A stretch of 64,000 nucleotides of DNA from Bugulina stolonifera (Eukaryota > Bryozoa > Gymnolaemata > Cheilostomatida > Bugulidae): positions 3,865,072 through 3,929,071 of the forward strand of contig OW285189.1 in assembly GCA_935421135.1 (NCBI GenBank), read 5' to 3'. The position numbers and the translations under genes are program-made. Position 1 is the stretch's first letter, and every line of letters starts with the position of its first letter. A model generated the notes under the pieces. It made no database searches. It was not told where the DNA came from and worked only from the letters and a program-made list of their open reading frames with translations. Positions 11,816 to 23,756 of this stretch are shown here, piece by piece.

Positions 11816-12713
11816 ATGAAGGTATTTGCCATAATCTTGTCAGTGTGCCTTGTGCTGGCTTCAGCACACTATGGAGCTAGGGGTGGAAGGCGAGCTCTCA
11901 GACGTCCCTTTCGACGCGGTTTTGGTCGAGTCGGAGTGGCACCCTTCAGAAGATTTAATACCTATAGTGTGGTTCGACCATATGGTTTGTCTCCCTTTGC
12001 CGGTGTAGGTATGACAACCTTCAGATCTGGTCTTAATGGATATGGTACAGGACTTGGCTACAGATCCATTGGTGGATACTATGGTGGTGGTTTTGCAGCA
12101 CCACTTGGTGAGTAACTAAGTTGATTGTGCAATAATTATAAAAAATATAATAATTGATCAAAATCAAGTTAATTAATATAATATTAATTAATATAGGGGA
12201 AGGGATTATAGTGTAAGATTAATTGGTCTACATTTACTTGTAGAGAGTGGGTGTTTGCACACATATTAGGCTAATCTATGATATATCATAACTTTGAACA
12301 TATAACATATGTATAAAATAATATATATGTGCCTGTGTGCAAGGTACAGTTGCCTGTGCCAATATGCCATATGTATTTATAGTACATATATACTGATAGC
12401 TTGCACATGCATTTATTTGCGACATGAATGTGAATGTACATGTATGTTGGTATAAAGGCACATGTATAGTATACAATGTATGTACAAAGGGTAGTCACAC
12501 ATGTTCCAACATTACTATTTACACCAACATCCTACTACATGTAGTTTTAAATTCAATTAATTTCATGCTCCGCATCTTATGAGGTATAATTTGTGTTGCC
12601 AAATTTTAGAACTTGGATTGGACATTTTTGTATTATTTCTGTTTTATATTCAAGTATTCTTATTATTTTAATACAATGATATCTGTTTGTGTATTTCAGC
12701 AACAATGTACTAA
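11816..12713 (+). CDS. Small secreted Arg/Gly-rich protein, two coding exons, 101 aa
   Basis: Exons 11816-12107 and 12700-12713. The donor is GTGAGT, the acceptor TGTATTTCAG, and the phase-1 join gives a C-terminus ending Leu-Ala-Thr-Met-Tyr. Residues 1-17 (MKVFAIILSVCLVLASA) are a clear signal peptide. The mature N-terminus is strongly basic (GGRRALRRPFRRGFGRVG) and the C-terminal half is Gly/Tyr-rich. It shares the signal peptide, the upstream non-coding exon and the phase-1 final intron with the glycine-rich genes further along, but has by far the most arginine. Possible AATAAA poly(A) signals lie at 12908 and 12977. The function is unknown; a secreted structural or matrix protein, or a cationic antimicrobial peptide, are both possible. 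Confidence 0.8.
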
Positions 12714-12982
12714 GAAGACACTAGAAGTGCACACAAAGACTCAGAAAATATTTCTCCAACAATTGCTTTATTGGATTTCATAGACAATGTAAAGTCTACA
12801 TGTGTTTTAGTTATATATACTAGACCTACTTGAATACCCCTGTAATATGCCACTGAGCTCTAGAATCGGTCAGATTATGCCTCAATGCAAATATTATGAC
12901 TCGATACAATAAACTAGTTACACTAAGCAATACCATCACTCTATTTGATACTGGTACAGCAACTAAGAATAACAGGAATAAA

Positions 12983-15900
12983 TGTGAGGATTTAAAGAAT
13001 ATATTATTATCAGTAATGAACTTGTGATATATAAATATGATTGTGTTACTTGTTTAATCTATTATGGCTAGCTTTGGTTGCATGAAGTTATAAATAGATT
13101 GCCAGTCTAGAGAACATCGGATGAGAATTAGCACAGCAGTCTAAACTGAACATACACCATTCTATCAAAGTACATATAATTATGCTATGGGTGCAAATAC
13201 ATGTTTTACTGCAAGAGTATTTTGGGCAATACACAGAGGAATGTTATGTTTGACCCACTAAACTCCATGTCAGTCGATACAGCAGGCACTACCTCAAAAT
13301 TATATTCTTCATTTACATAATTATTCCAAAGGAAGATTAGCAAGGGCACATGAAATGATATATTACCTACGGGTTATTCATCAATAGTGATGCTTTACCT
13401 GCACTCAAAGCTCAGTGGTAGCAACAAGAGCGTGCTCTGAATCTAATTTATGTAATTTATTTCTTTTGCTTTTCTTCACCGTTACTTAGCCATGTCTAAC
13501 AATCAACGAGTTATATCATACTATTATACTTATATGAGTACATTGCTAGCAGGTCACCATTCTATGAAAATGATTACTCTGCATACAAAACAAACCAACT
13601 CTCTAATAAGTCAATGCCCATATTTGCATATATTATTATATTTAGGTGCACTGACATGAACTGTACAGGTATCATGAAGTTTCAGGAAAACTAAACTGTA
13701 TTGACTCTTTTTGAAAAGTATAGAAATATTGATGTCACAATACTTCATGTCCTCTAAACTGCACTATCAGTGCTTATACCTCTAGAGATCATAGGGTTGT
13801 AAGCCTGGGAAGACATAATACAAGTAGTTCATCTAGAAAGTTGACTTGCGTGCGGCTAAATGGGCTTTTGTATAGCAATAATTTTTAGCTGTTATGATGT
13901 TGACGATTAACTCTAATATTATATTATTATCTAATTGTAAGTTGACACTAACTTATCTGCCAATAGCATTTTCTCGGCCTAAGAATTGGAGCCAGTTTCT
14001 ACTTTTAAATCGTCAGACAATATTAAATACATGTACATACATGTAGGCCAACAACTTTTTCTTGTCTATTGTGAAAGACTTCTGAAATTGATAGTCGCTT
14101 TGAGATGGTTACGGTAGAGGTCGGCACTCTAGAAAATCTCTACTATTCCAGATTCTACTCTGGAATATAGACAGGAAGTTCTATTCTGGCGTATATAGGC
14201 CTACAGGAAGGTTGCCTGTAGAGCTATGCCACCCACCAGTTCCATCTACCATATTATTACGAACTGCCCAGTGTGAGAGGTGAGGGCACACATGGGTATG
14301 GGGATTGTACTTCTCTCTTGTCTTGAACCTATGTACTGTGATATGTTTTGCCCTGAAATTACTGGTGCAGTTTACCCACCTTATTTAGTTCTACTTATGA
14401 CACTGAAAGCATGTTCAGTTCCCATAAGGATCGCATAGGCTTAAATGAATTGTATCATTCAACAATATTATGTAGAATGTAGAATGTAGAATTTATCACA
14501 GCGCCACATAATCTTATGGTCATACATTGATATACACTATGTTATGTGGAAATTAATCAAGTTTGAAGTATAGTAATACAGTGTATTACAGGCCTACATG
14601 CTACGCTATGCATTTGACTGAAAAAGATCAAATGGAAGCAAAAATTTAGCTTGGTCACCATAGAATAATCCTATCTTTTGTGGCCTGTGCAGCTCTCAGT
14701 TGGTATGGAATGTGGTTCTAAGGGCTTTACTAATCAGAGTAAACGTAAGAAATGAGAATGTAATAAATAAATCAGACATTCGAGCTGCGAGCACCAAAAG
14801 CGTGTGGATGTGATTTAAATTAGATATAAAACAGATTACTTCCACAATTGGTCAAGAAGCGGAGAAAAAAGATATTAAACTGTCAGCTAAATGACTAAAA
14901 TTGCCCTTAGCACGCTTTTCTTGCTTTAATTAAAGATTCATTCAAAGATTTATTGCTGACAAATGAAGATTTAAGATGCAGGGATTAGCGCTCATCAATG
15001 ATATTTCGTTAATGATCTGTGATAAAAATATGTCTTGATCCCTTTAGAGGAAGTTGGTCATAACAGCAATACCTAGCCTCAGGCCCTGATTCACGCACAA
15101 GTAGCAAACATAGTATTATAATAGTAATTGTGTTGTAATGTGTTTGATTCGTTTCCAATTGACAGGTTTCCAGTATTACTGCTACACACAGTGAATATGG
15201 AAGTGATTATAATAATATATCAATAACAGAGATTAGTGGGGCTGCAGTAGGTTCTTTTGTAGTTCATGGAATTCTAGTGAAATATTTTACCTTAAGCTGC
15301 CTCAAATGCTTATATTTTTAAGTTTATTAAAAAATTTCAAGCATCTGTTAGATGTGATCACATAGAGGTGATAGACGCTGAATTTTGAGTGACAGAGGTC
15401 ATGGTGTGTCAGGGTTGGACCCATAACTTTCAGGTCTACATACATGTATCAGTAAATAAACTACTGTTCTAGTTGGCTCATTGTCATTAATTTCTTTCTG
15501 ACCATTGTCAGCCGGTCACTGTCTAATGGTCATCAACTGCTAGACACTGGCTACTGGCCACTGTGAAATGTACCCAAAATATGCATGATAGAAACATGAG
15601 AAAAGTTTAACGTCGAAAATATTTCAATTACCATATAGTAAAGAAGGAACATGTGGAATAAGCCAATTAGTTTGGGCGATACAAAACAGTAAAAACTGAG
15701 ATGTTTAATATTGACTGCAATATATTGGTGTTCATAGCGCTGTGAATCACAGCTTACCATTCATGCTTCGTAAGTACGAGAAAAGAATACAATAGTGCGA
15801 TGATAGCGTATAATGTCACTTTGATGTTAAACCTCACAGGTTAAAGTTTGTAAAACAATTGTGCTTTTACCAAGAAATTTAAAATGGAGCCAACTGACAC

Positions 15901-16640
15901 AGTTCATAGAATAATCAATATCAAAACATGCTGTTTGGATGTACATCTAAGTGTAAGCTAAACATCATAGCACAGACTATTAGACGATATAAACAACTCA
16001 GCTTGGCAATTCAAAGAAGAACCACCTGTTGAATATACATGAACACATGCTAGTGCATGTGTTCATGTATAATAATATTATGTATATTTAAATTACTTTG
16101 CATCGATATGTTTACCTGTTTACCTGTGCAGTAAACAGCAGCTGCAGTGGTGCTCATGCTTATCAAGTTACCAATTTACTTGCCATGTTATCACTCAGTC
16201 TTACAGTGTATATGCACTGATACTATTAGGTACAAGGTAGCTGATCTTAGCAAGTTGAGTGACTGCTAAAAAGATACCAGTCAGGTTTAGTCATTGAAAT
16301 TATGCTTTATAACATCATTCACTCGCTTTGAGGTACAGAAGTATCCACATAATTATTCTGAATTAACTTCTTTAGTAACTGGGGCTTGGAAATCCATTGT
16401 CATAGAAACCATAAAGTATTCTGGAGTATTCAGGCTAAGGTAGTAGTTCTACCAAATAAACTAGGAATCTCAATAAATTATTTTTATAATAATATTGCTC
16501 AAGTTTAGTGCAAAATGATTCTATTAGTTATATTTCAAATACATTAAATTTCCATGTAATTGAGTTTGGTAGTGCTTGCAGTGAAAAGACGAGTTATTTA
16601 CAAACACAACTGACTACAGCAGTACAAATTAGTTAAATTC
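12983..16640. other. 3.6-kb region without recognisable genes
   Basis: No coding frame with a recognisable domain on either strand, and no long tandem array. The only clear structure is the perfect hairpin at 16035-16070. The rest is AT-rich intergenic DNA with scattered short repeats. Confidence 0.45.
16035..16070. repeat. Perfect inverted repeat (16-bp arms, 4-base loop)
   Basis: atacatgaacacatgc is followed after tagt by its exact reverse complement. It has no poly-T or gene context, so it is listed only as a palindrome. Confidence 0.8.
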
Positions 16641-16659
16641 TTACCCTACAGCTATGTGT

Positions 16660-17555
16660 ACTTCATACATGTAAGTAAATACAGTATGTGTACTGCATAC
16701 ATGTAAATAAATACAGTATGTGTACTGCATACATGTAAATAAATACAGTATCTGTACTGCATACATGTAAATAAATACAGTATGTGTATTGCATACATGT
16801 AAATAAATACAGTATGTGTATTGCATACATGTAAATAAATACAGTATGTGTACTGCATACATGTAAATAAATACAGTATGTGTATTGCATACATGTAAAT
16901 AAATACAGTATGTGTACTGCATACATGTAAATAAATACAGTATGTGTATTGCATACATGTAAATAAATACAGTATGTGTACTGCATACATGTAAATAAAT
17001 ACAGTATGTGTACTGCATACATGTAAATAAATACAGTATGTGTATTGCATACATGTAAATAAATACAGTATGTGTATTGCATACATGTAAATAAATACAG
17101 TATGTGTACTGCATACATGTAAATAAATACAGTATGTGTACTGCATACATGTAAATAAATACAGTATGTGTACTGCATACATGTAAATAAATACAGTATG
17201 TGTACTGCATACATGTAAATAAATACAGTATGTGTACTGCATACATGTAAATAAATACAGTATGTGTACTGCATACATGTAAATAAATACAGTATGTGTA
17301 CTGCATACATGTAAATAAATACAGTATGTGTACTGCATACATGTAAATAAATACAGTATGTGTACTGCATACATGTAAATAAATACAGTATGTGTACTGC
17401 ATACATGTAAATAAATACAGTGTGTGTACTGCATACATGTAAATAAATACAGTATGTGTACTGCATACATGTAAATAAATACAGTATGTGTACTGCATAC
17501 ATGTAAATAAATACAGTATGTGTACTGCATACATGTAAATAAATACAGTATGTGT
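16660..17555. repeat. 32-bp satellite array, about 28 copies
   Basis: Units of cagtatgtgtactgcataca plus tgtaaataaata repeat every 32 bases from about 16682 to 17548. Variants are sparse (gtattgc for gtactgc in eight or nine units, one atctg, one gtgtg). All three minus-strand frames lack stops within the unit, so three overlapping ORFs of 290-330 codons appear with a 32-residue period. They are not genes. The right end abuts the TIR/tRNA-like element at 17556. Confidence 0.95.
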
Positions 17556-17895
17556 TATGGGGTTTGGCCATCTTTTTATATAAGGATGTATTTTTAGCAA
17601 GGAAGTTATTTTTGAGCATTCATAGACTCGTTTCAAATCCATGAAAATACCAGTCCCTGATTGGGGTTTGAAACCGGGGCCTCTACGGCACCTAATCGCC
17701 TAGCACAGTGAACAGAACATGCTACCACTACACCAGCTCAGCAACCTTAGAAAAGGAAGCTTCGCTAGTGAGCAGTAGACATGCTCTGAGCGAACTGCAC
17801 ACGAGGCACCCCTTTTATTATGGCCACCTTTCATGGATTTGAAACAAGTCTCTGACTGCTCAAAAATAATTTCCTTGCTAAAAATACAGCGAAAG
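17556..17895 (-). mobile_element. Terminal-inverted-repeat element with tRNA-like core
   Basis: Arms of about 60 bases at 17585-17645 and 17831-17893 are inverted copies (ttttagcaaggaa, then tttttgagca and gtttcaaatccatgaaa). Read on the minus strand, the interior carries a tRNA-like segment. It has an A-box-like TGGTGTAGTGG (near 17730) and, after gtgccgtagaggcccc, a B-box-like GGTTTCAAACCCC (near 17670). Related copies lie at 23.5, 44.8 and 50.4 kb. It may be a MITE that captured a tRNA-derived SINE, or a SINE fused to inverted repeats. Confidence 0.6.
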
Positions 17896-18010
17896 GCAGG
17901 TTGAATGTGCTTGTACATGTACATCTAACTGTGTTATGTGAACTTTGGAATGAAATAAACTGTATTTCATGTGATTATCAACTGCATGTGGTCAGTGATG
18001 TATTAGACCA

Positions 18011-18660
18011 TTAGTTAGTTAGTTAGTTTATTCCTGTCTCCAACGTATGTCTGAGAAATATTTTGTCTGTTGGAGCAATAAAAAATGAAGTGAGTAAATA
18101 AATAAAAAAATTTAGTTGCTAATCAGTTACTCTGGTTAAACATTAACTGTAAACTTTAAATACAGAGTTCGGGAATTCAATACACAGATTTCTAAAACAG
18201 TAATTTCTTAGAGCAGTGCGGCACTTCAGCTGACGATATCTACCAGAATGTAGTTTATCTAGTGCAAACAGGGGTGTTCGTTCAGTAGCGTACATACATA
18301 GGCACCTCTGTTCGAAGCATTGCTCATATGTGGCACTGATAGATGGAAAGTCACAGTGAGCCATAGAGCTTGCTAGCCTGATAACATTGTCCAGATCAGA
18401 GCGACAGGTTTTAGAAACATGGCCAAAAATAGCACAGAGATGATAAATGAAAACAGGTTGTACAAAAGTCAAATAGCACTTGGTTCTGATAGGTCTAGAT
18501 ATTTTCAAAGCATGAAGTTTTTTCATAATGAAAAGGCGTTTGCGGACCTATCTAACAACTGCCTGTGTATTTGCTTTAAGGTTCAATTTGTTATCAACAA
18601 CTGTGCCCAGATATTTGAAAGAGTTCACCTGCTCTAAAATTTTATCTGTTATCTGTGATG
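18011..18660 (-). pseudogene. LINE reverse transcriptase, C-terminal fossil with 3' tail
   Basis: The minus-strand frame from about 18660 to 18143 reads VNSFKYLGTVVDNKLN, then RPIRTKCYLTFVQPVFIY and a long C-terminal region ending in FPNSVFKVYS. FKYLG...D.KLN is the signature that follows the catalytic core in non-LTR reverse transcriptases. One in-frame TAG lies upstream of RKRLFIMKKLHALK, and the 5' part of the element is absent. Downstream on the same strand come a non-coding end and an (AACT)n tail at about 18011-18030, as expected of a LINE 3' end. It is a dead 5'-truncated copy. Confidence 0.75.
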
Positions 18661-19067
18661 TAAGTTAATAAGCTAGACTTTATTATCTACTTGTTGAGTC
18701 GGCTGTAGAGCAGAGCCCGTGGTAGCCCAGGTTTAACCTATAGGTTGCTCTAAGACTGCCAAGTAATGTATCTATCTACCAGATAGAAAATACTGCTATG
18801 AATGTGGTCTTACATCCTATCACACATGCGGTGAGGCTCTTCTAGTAAATCTTGGTGCCAATTCAGTAATTTATCTCTGGTAATGTCTTCCTGTTATATC
18901 AATGATTTACACACTTGGTTACAGTCTTGGCTCTATCTTATTTAGAGAGACTGGAACGCTAATCCAAAGTAATTATAGAACAGAATTTCAGGAAACAAGT
19001 CTAATTATAATAAATTAAGAATGTCGACTTGGAATTGATTAATGGGTATTACACCTCTGAGTTGGGC

Positions 19068-19076
19068 TATAAAAGG
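19068..19076 (+). promoter_or_regulatory. TATA box of glycine-rich gene, copy 1
   Basis: TATAAAAGG lies upstream of a non-coding exon 1 (about 19098-19141) that ends in CAACAG followed by a GTTAGT donor. The acceptor TGTTACAG ends at 19552, 20 bases before the ATG. The sequence around it is almost identical in copy 2. Confidence 0.7.
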
Positions 19077-19221
19077 CTGGAGGATTTTAGGATCAATCAG
19101 TTCTCTCTTGTCTTCTGCAGATTCACATTCCTCTACAACAGGTTAGTACTGCACAGTTGCTATAGTTAGTATAATATGTTATATTCTGTATTGGTAGAAG
19201 GAGAAAAATATTTTACCTACA

Positions 19222-19290
19222 CACTAGTTAACTACACACTAGTTACCTACGCACTAGTTACCTACACACTAGCTACGTACACACTAGTTA
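19222..19290. repeat. 15-bp repeat in intron 1 (short array)
   Basis: About four degenerate copies of a ctacgcactagttac unit. The same intron of the duplicate gene holds about ten better-preserved copies (26010-26160), so the array changed length after the duplication. Confidence 0.8.
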
Positions 19291-19572
19291 CATGTACATA
19301 CACAATGTCTTGCCTCTTCACCAGAACCTATAACATTGATTTAAATTGTACAATGGACATTTTTTCACAACAGGTTATTATGAAAGTATTACATGCTAGA
19401 AAATTTAGTTCAATATTAATTCTCTTTTGGTTATTTTCAATAAACAAGAAGTTTTCAATTGAATATGATTATTTTTGATAAGCACTAGCATCTTTGTGGT
19501 ACCATGTGCTAAATACAATCAAACATAACTGTGTATAATAATTATGTTACAGATATTCTCCACTCTTTAAAC

Positions 19573-19857
19573 ATGAAGGTATTTGCAATCATCCTCTCTG
19601 TGTGTCTTGCCCTGACATCTGGACTCGTAAGCAACTTTGGTAATTATGGATTTGGAGGTGGGTATGGCATTGGAGGTGGGTATGGAATTGGAGGTGGACT
19701 TGGACTTGGAGGTGGACTTGGACTTGGAGGTAAATTTGGTGGAATAGGATATGGAGGAGGTTTTGGCGGAGGATACGGCAAAGGATATGGCATTGGTTCC
19801 TTTGGTAGAGGTGGACTCTTTGGAAGATATGGTGGTGTAGGATTTGGAGGCTACTAA
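19573..19857 (+). CDS. Secreted glycine-rich protein, 94 aa (copy 1)
   Basis: The ATG at 19573 is preferred over the upstream in-frame ATG at 19531, because the acceptor AG at 19551-19552 lies between them and because MKVFAIILSVCLALTSG makes a clean signal peptide. The mature part is built from Gly-Gly-Gly-Tyr/Leu-Gly-Ile/Leu steps with few charged residues, then GRGGLFGRYGG and a final Gly-Tyr. A GTAAGT donor at 19871, just after the stop, and a CTATTTTAG acceptor ending at 20209 make the last intron a 3'-UTR intron. AATAAA lies at 20411. The role is unknown; the composition suggests a secreted structural, adhesive or matrix protein. The near-identical paralogue is at 26432. Confidence 0.85.
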   Translation: MKVFAIILSVCLALTSGLVSNFGNYGFGGGYGIGGGYGIGGGLGLGGGLGLGGKFGGIGYGGGFGGGYGKGYGIGSFGRGGLFGRYGGVGFGGY

Positions 19858-20624
19858 ATAAGCATTGATAGTAAGTGTTTTCCACATTGGCTACTTTTAT
19901 ATATCAGAATGTTTAACCTTATCAATCTATATTTTGGTTTGTAAGGTCTACAACTTCACACATTTGTGATAACTCTTTGCCCTTCATGAAAATAGCCTGT
20001 AGTTGAAATTCTCATGAGATTCCTCTTTGGTAAAGGGGAGGGGTGAGAGAATACATGCAACTCCACATTGTATTTGTGCTGATAGTGCAAGTATCACTCT
20101 AGGAAGTAGTGTAGGATTTATTACTACAATAAAATTAGTTTTATGCCATATATATTGGCATACCAAATATAAATTTATATGTAATAAATATATGTATTTC
20201 CTATTTTAGATAGACTGGAAAGCTAAATGGCGACTCTCTATTCAAACCTCAATACACTCACAACACAGCTTTAGAAGATTCTGCTAAATTCTATGCTCAC
20301 TTGATTCCATTTGTAATAATGACCTTTGATTATTGCAATATTCTGTTATTATTATATCCCAATGGATTTTATGTTTCAAATCTAATTTTTTAAGTTTTTG
20401 TTTATGGTTAAATAAATGAGGTCTGAGTTAAAGTCAAGTCTAACAGTTTTGTTTAGTTCAACCTAAAGCATCAGCAATTGGCCAACAAAATGCTTCAGCT
20501 AGCAGATTTGTACAACAATTGGATAATGTCACATAGGATAATTGCCATTAGCCTACAGCAACTACAATACTTTGAATAATGCTTCTAAGTCTCAGTTGCA
20601 ATTTACTGTTCTACACATATTCAA

Positions 20625-20805
20625 GTCACATTCAGTCATTACAAGCTAAATACAGTCCTTACAAGTTAAATGCTGTCCTTACAAGCCACATTCGGTCATC
20701 ACAAGTCACATACAGTCCTTTTAAGTCTAATACAGTCACACACAAACCTCACAGGTCACATACAGTCATTAAAATTCAAATACAGTTCTTAAAAAGTCAC
20801 ATAAT
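20625..20805. repeat. 20-bp degenerate minisatellite
   Basis: About eight units of the type tacagtccttacaagtcaca, diverged from each other. Only the first unit or two remain recognisable in the duplicate copy (near 27480-27530). Confidence 0.75.
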
Positions 20806-21154
20806 AATACATTGTATTTATTGAGTTCAAAATTATATAGAAAAAAATCAGTCGTCTGGAACAAAAGTTTCCTCAGCTACCAAACACAACAGTATCATCT
20901 TTGGTCAGTGTTTTATTATAGCTACATTGCATAACACATCTGTGCCAGTATATTATTTCAGTATACAATGCTTTACACCAATGCCTGTTTGCATTGATGT
21001 ATAATTCTACTGCCTAAAGTTTAAAAATGGTACTAACGTTACTGATTCAAGAAAAAAGGAGCATGCACGATATCACTGTTGACTTTCTATCAACATTGTA
21101 GTCTCTGGCATACTTTGTATGTACAGTGTATATTGCGTACCTCAGAACAGCCTG

Positions 21155-21250
21155 GCCTAGCCTGACTTAACCTGACCTAACTTAACTTGGCCTAACCTGA
21201 CCTGACCTAACCTAACCGGACCTAACCTGACCTAACCTGACCTACATGGA
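21155..21250. repeat. Degenerate cctaacctga repeat
   Basis: Short imperfect array of 5-bp steps (cctga, cctaa). The same position in copy 2 (27781-27975) holds a much longer and purer array. Confidence 0.8.
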
Positions 21251-21394
21251 ACCTACAAAACTTACCAGTTTTTTTGCTATTAATCTCTGGTAAGAAAACA
21301 CTGATCTCAAGAGATCTGCATTTTTTCTACTTTGGGGCGAGGAAGGCACTTCATCAATGCATAGCAATGTAACTAAAGTAGCACAGCATTATAT

Positions 21395-21520
21395 GGTTGG
21401 ATGTCCTTTCTAACACCACCAGTGACCTTTGCAGGAAGTGAACCTGTATCTCCTACATGGAAATCCAGAGATCTAACCACTAGGCCACACTGAACCCATT
21501 AGTATGATGCCGATATTGGC
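21395..21520 (-). mobile_element. tRNA-derived SINE, copy in duplication 1
   Basis: On the minus strand it reads GTGGCCTAGTGG (A box), then, about 30 bases on, a decayed B box (GGTTCACTTCC), then a conserved tail ggtgttagaaaggacatcc. It is shared with 28140-28290, so it was present before the tandem duplication. Confidence 0.65.
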
Positions 21521-22262
21521 CCAACACTCACACAGAAGTCGGGGAGTACAAATTTCTGCCCGCATTGCTAATAGTTGTTTATTGTTACTACAAATTCATA
21601 ACAGTAAATGGACTTCAGCCAAAAGGAAGATAAGACAACTCCGACCACTCTATGCTGGTGTTATGAAGACTAATTGGTGTGATTGTTATACAAGTAATTC
21701 ATATTCATCTACGGTGTAGGTGCAGTGGCATTGTTGACATAGATATAATGTGTTCTATCAGTCATCAGGTCTATGAGTAGGAGAACACAAATCACAAATA
21801 TTTATTATATTAGACCCTTACATGTATATTTTAGTTTATTGTGACTTTGGAATTGTCCTCTCTATCAACCTTCCAATTACCTGATTTACTAAGAGAATTG
21901 CTAGTTTTAAATTTCTTATTCGCTAGAACAGCACAGGACAAAAAAGGCACCAGGCAGCAGCTTACCTACATGTTGATTTATTGACTGAGTGAATCAGATT
22001 GACTTACATATAAAGGCATACTTACCCTTGATACTAGCATGAATGATTGTAGTGATCAACCTGATATAGCCTACCATATACTTTTTATGGTAACATCCAT
22101 AACAATCTATATATTTTGTTAAGCACTTTATCTGCAAGGTATATACTGAGCTGCAAGCGCAGTGCAATTCTTCCTGTTTAGTCCAATGCATTTTACACCT
22201 TGCTTTTCCTTGCTGGTCTTTGGTAACTATTATCACATTGCAATTCATTGCTATTCCTCTAA

Positions 22263-22823
22263 AGCTTAGGCCACACTGACGCGAATTTTTTTGCAAATAG
22301 CGAGTTTTGGCCAAAGGCGAATTCACAAATTATAATCGAGCGTGCCACACTGCAAAAGCTTTTTAAGCGAATTCGCATTGATTTCACCCAATGAGGGGTC
22401 AAAAATTATTATCCTCGGTCACATTTCTCATTCACTGCAGAACTAGAACTCCGAAAAATGTAAAATAAAATTATAATTAAAATAGAATAAAATAAAATAA
22501 TTATTTTATTCTTACTTTCATTCGTTTTACACAATTCTTGCAAACGGAAGTAGTCATTTTATTCATCAGTTAAAATAAATATTTTAATATAATAATTTAA
22601 ACTCATGATCGATTAAAAATTCGTGGCTCTGAACACGTGACAGTAACGTGACAAGTAAAAATTGGCCAATCACAAATTAGCGAGTTGCGAATTAGCTGAT
22701 TGAGATCAGCGAGTGCGAAATCGCTAATTTTGCGCGAATTCGCACAAAATTTGCGATTTGCGAATTCGCCTTTGGCCAAAATTCGCTATTCGCACAAAAA
22801 ATCGCGTCAGTGTGGCCCTAGCA
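22263..22823. mobile_element. 561-bp MITE with 3-bp TAA target duplication
   Basis: Long terminal inverted repeats start agcttaggccacactgacgc on the left and end gcgtcagtgtggccctagca on the right. Arm similarity extends about 80 bases (tttggcc, aaaggcgaattcgc). TAA flanks both sides (22260-22262 and 22824-22826). The duplicate block at 30.5 kb has the uninterrupted site ctctaatcaaaacacata, so the insertion postdates the duplication. TWA duplications fit the PIF/Harbinger superfamily. There is no coding capacity, and the ends differ from those of the Harbinger at 55 kb. Confidence 0.85.
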
Positions 22824-22835
22824 TAATCAAAACAC

Positions 22836-22990
22836 ATACATGCTTAGCCTTTATTCTACCTCTCATAGCAATACATACTGTACCTAGCCTTTATTCTACA
22901 TGTACCTCTCATAGCAATATACATACCTAGACTTTGCTCCATCTCTCACAGCAATACATACCTACATGTAGCCTTTGCTCTATCTCTCAT
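22836..22990. repeat. 35-bp minisatellite (short array)
   Basis: About four units containing tagcctttgctc and cctctcatagcaatacata. The array is longer in copy 2 (30540-30800). Confidence 0.75.
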
Positions 22991-23489
22991 AGCAAATTTA
23001 TTAGTGCTTTGCTCTATTAACTCTTATTTTTACCACCCAGAATGGAAGTATTATACAACTTTAATTCTTTGAAGTTATCTTATCTCTATCTAGGAGTGCA
23101 TAACTTCTACTATTAATACACTATTGCAATGCAGCAAGATTTCTCAAACAAGATAAGTCAGCACTAACTATTATAGACATATTGAGCTGTGGATAGCTAT
23201 TGAGGCGTAAGACATACTAGCTGTTGGTACTGAGGAGAGTCAACCCGGACCTAAATGAGCTATCCATGGGACACTGGCAGACAATAATAATAATCTCTTA
23301 ATAAACAGTAGAGAATAACTCTGCAGCATAATAATGTGCATAGGCTATAATGCTGCAGCTCAGGGGTTCAGGGGTTATGGTTGCACTGTATCTACCTTTA
23401 ACAGAGGAATGTAAGAGACAGAGATCACATACACTGTACATTATACGGATGGATGTTACTAGTCTAATGTAGAGTATAGACTGTAACTA

Positions 23490-23756
23490 TTTTATATTAT
23501 CTTTAGCGAAGATTTTATCTTTTGAGTAGTCAGAGACTTGTTTCACGTCCATGAAAACACCAGTCCCTGACTGGCGTTTGAACCCGGGGCCTCTACGGCA
23601 CCTAATCCTCAAGCACAGCGAGCTGAACATGCTACCACTGCACCAGCTCAGCAACCTTATAAAAGGAAGCTTCACCAGTGAGCAGTAATCATGCTCTGAG
23701 CGAACTGCACACGAGGCAACCTCTTTTACTATAGCCACCTTGCACCTGATAGGATG
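23490..23756 (-). mobile_element. TIR/tRNA-like element, second copy (truncated)
   Basis: It has the same left arm (ttagcgaag, tttgagtagtcagagacttgtttc) and the same tRNA-like core as the element at 17.6 kb. On the minus strand it reads GAGCTGGTGCAGTGGTAGCA (A box near 23641) and GGGTTCAAACGCC (B box near 23577). The right arm is missing. A second fragment of the family starts immediately at 23757. Confidence 0.6.

Larger units (their letters stand above)
18811..23476 (+). repeat. Tandem segmental duplication, copy 1
   Basis: This block is colinear with 25619-31231 in direct orientation. The shared parts are the upstream region (tacatcctatcacaca, then cttggtgccaattcagtaat), promoter, glycine-rich gene, 3' region, the cctaacctga repeat, the tRNA-derived SINE, a 35-bp minisatellite and the end gatggatg.tactagtctaatg. 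Without the later insertions both copies are about 4.1 kb. Copy 1 alone carries the 561-bp MITE. Confidence 0.85.

Noticed and set aside
16641..17642. Three overlapping minus-strand ORFs of 292-333 codons
   Set aside because: All come from the 32-bp satellite, with a period of 32 residues in every frame.
19567..19887. Ser/Thr-rich and Gln/His-rich ORFs antisense to the glycine-rich genes (also at 26426-26746)
   Set aside because: Shadows of Gly-codon repeats on the opposite strand; the sense strand has signal peptide, TATA box and splice sites.
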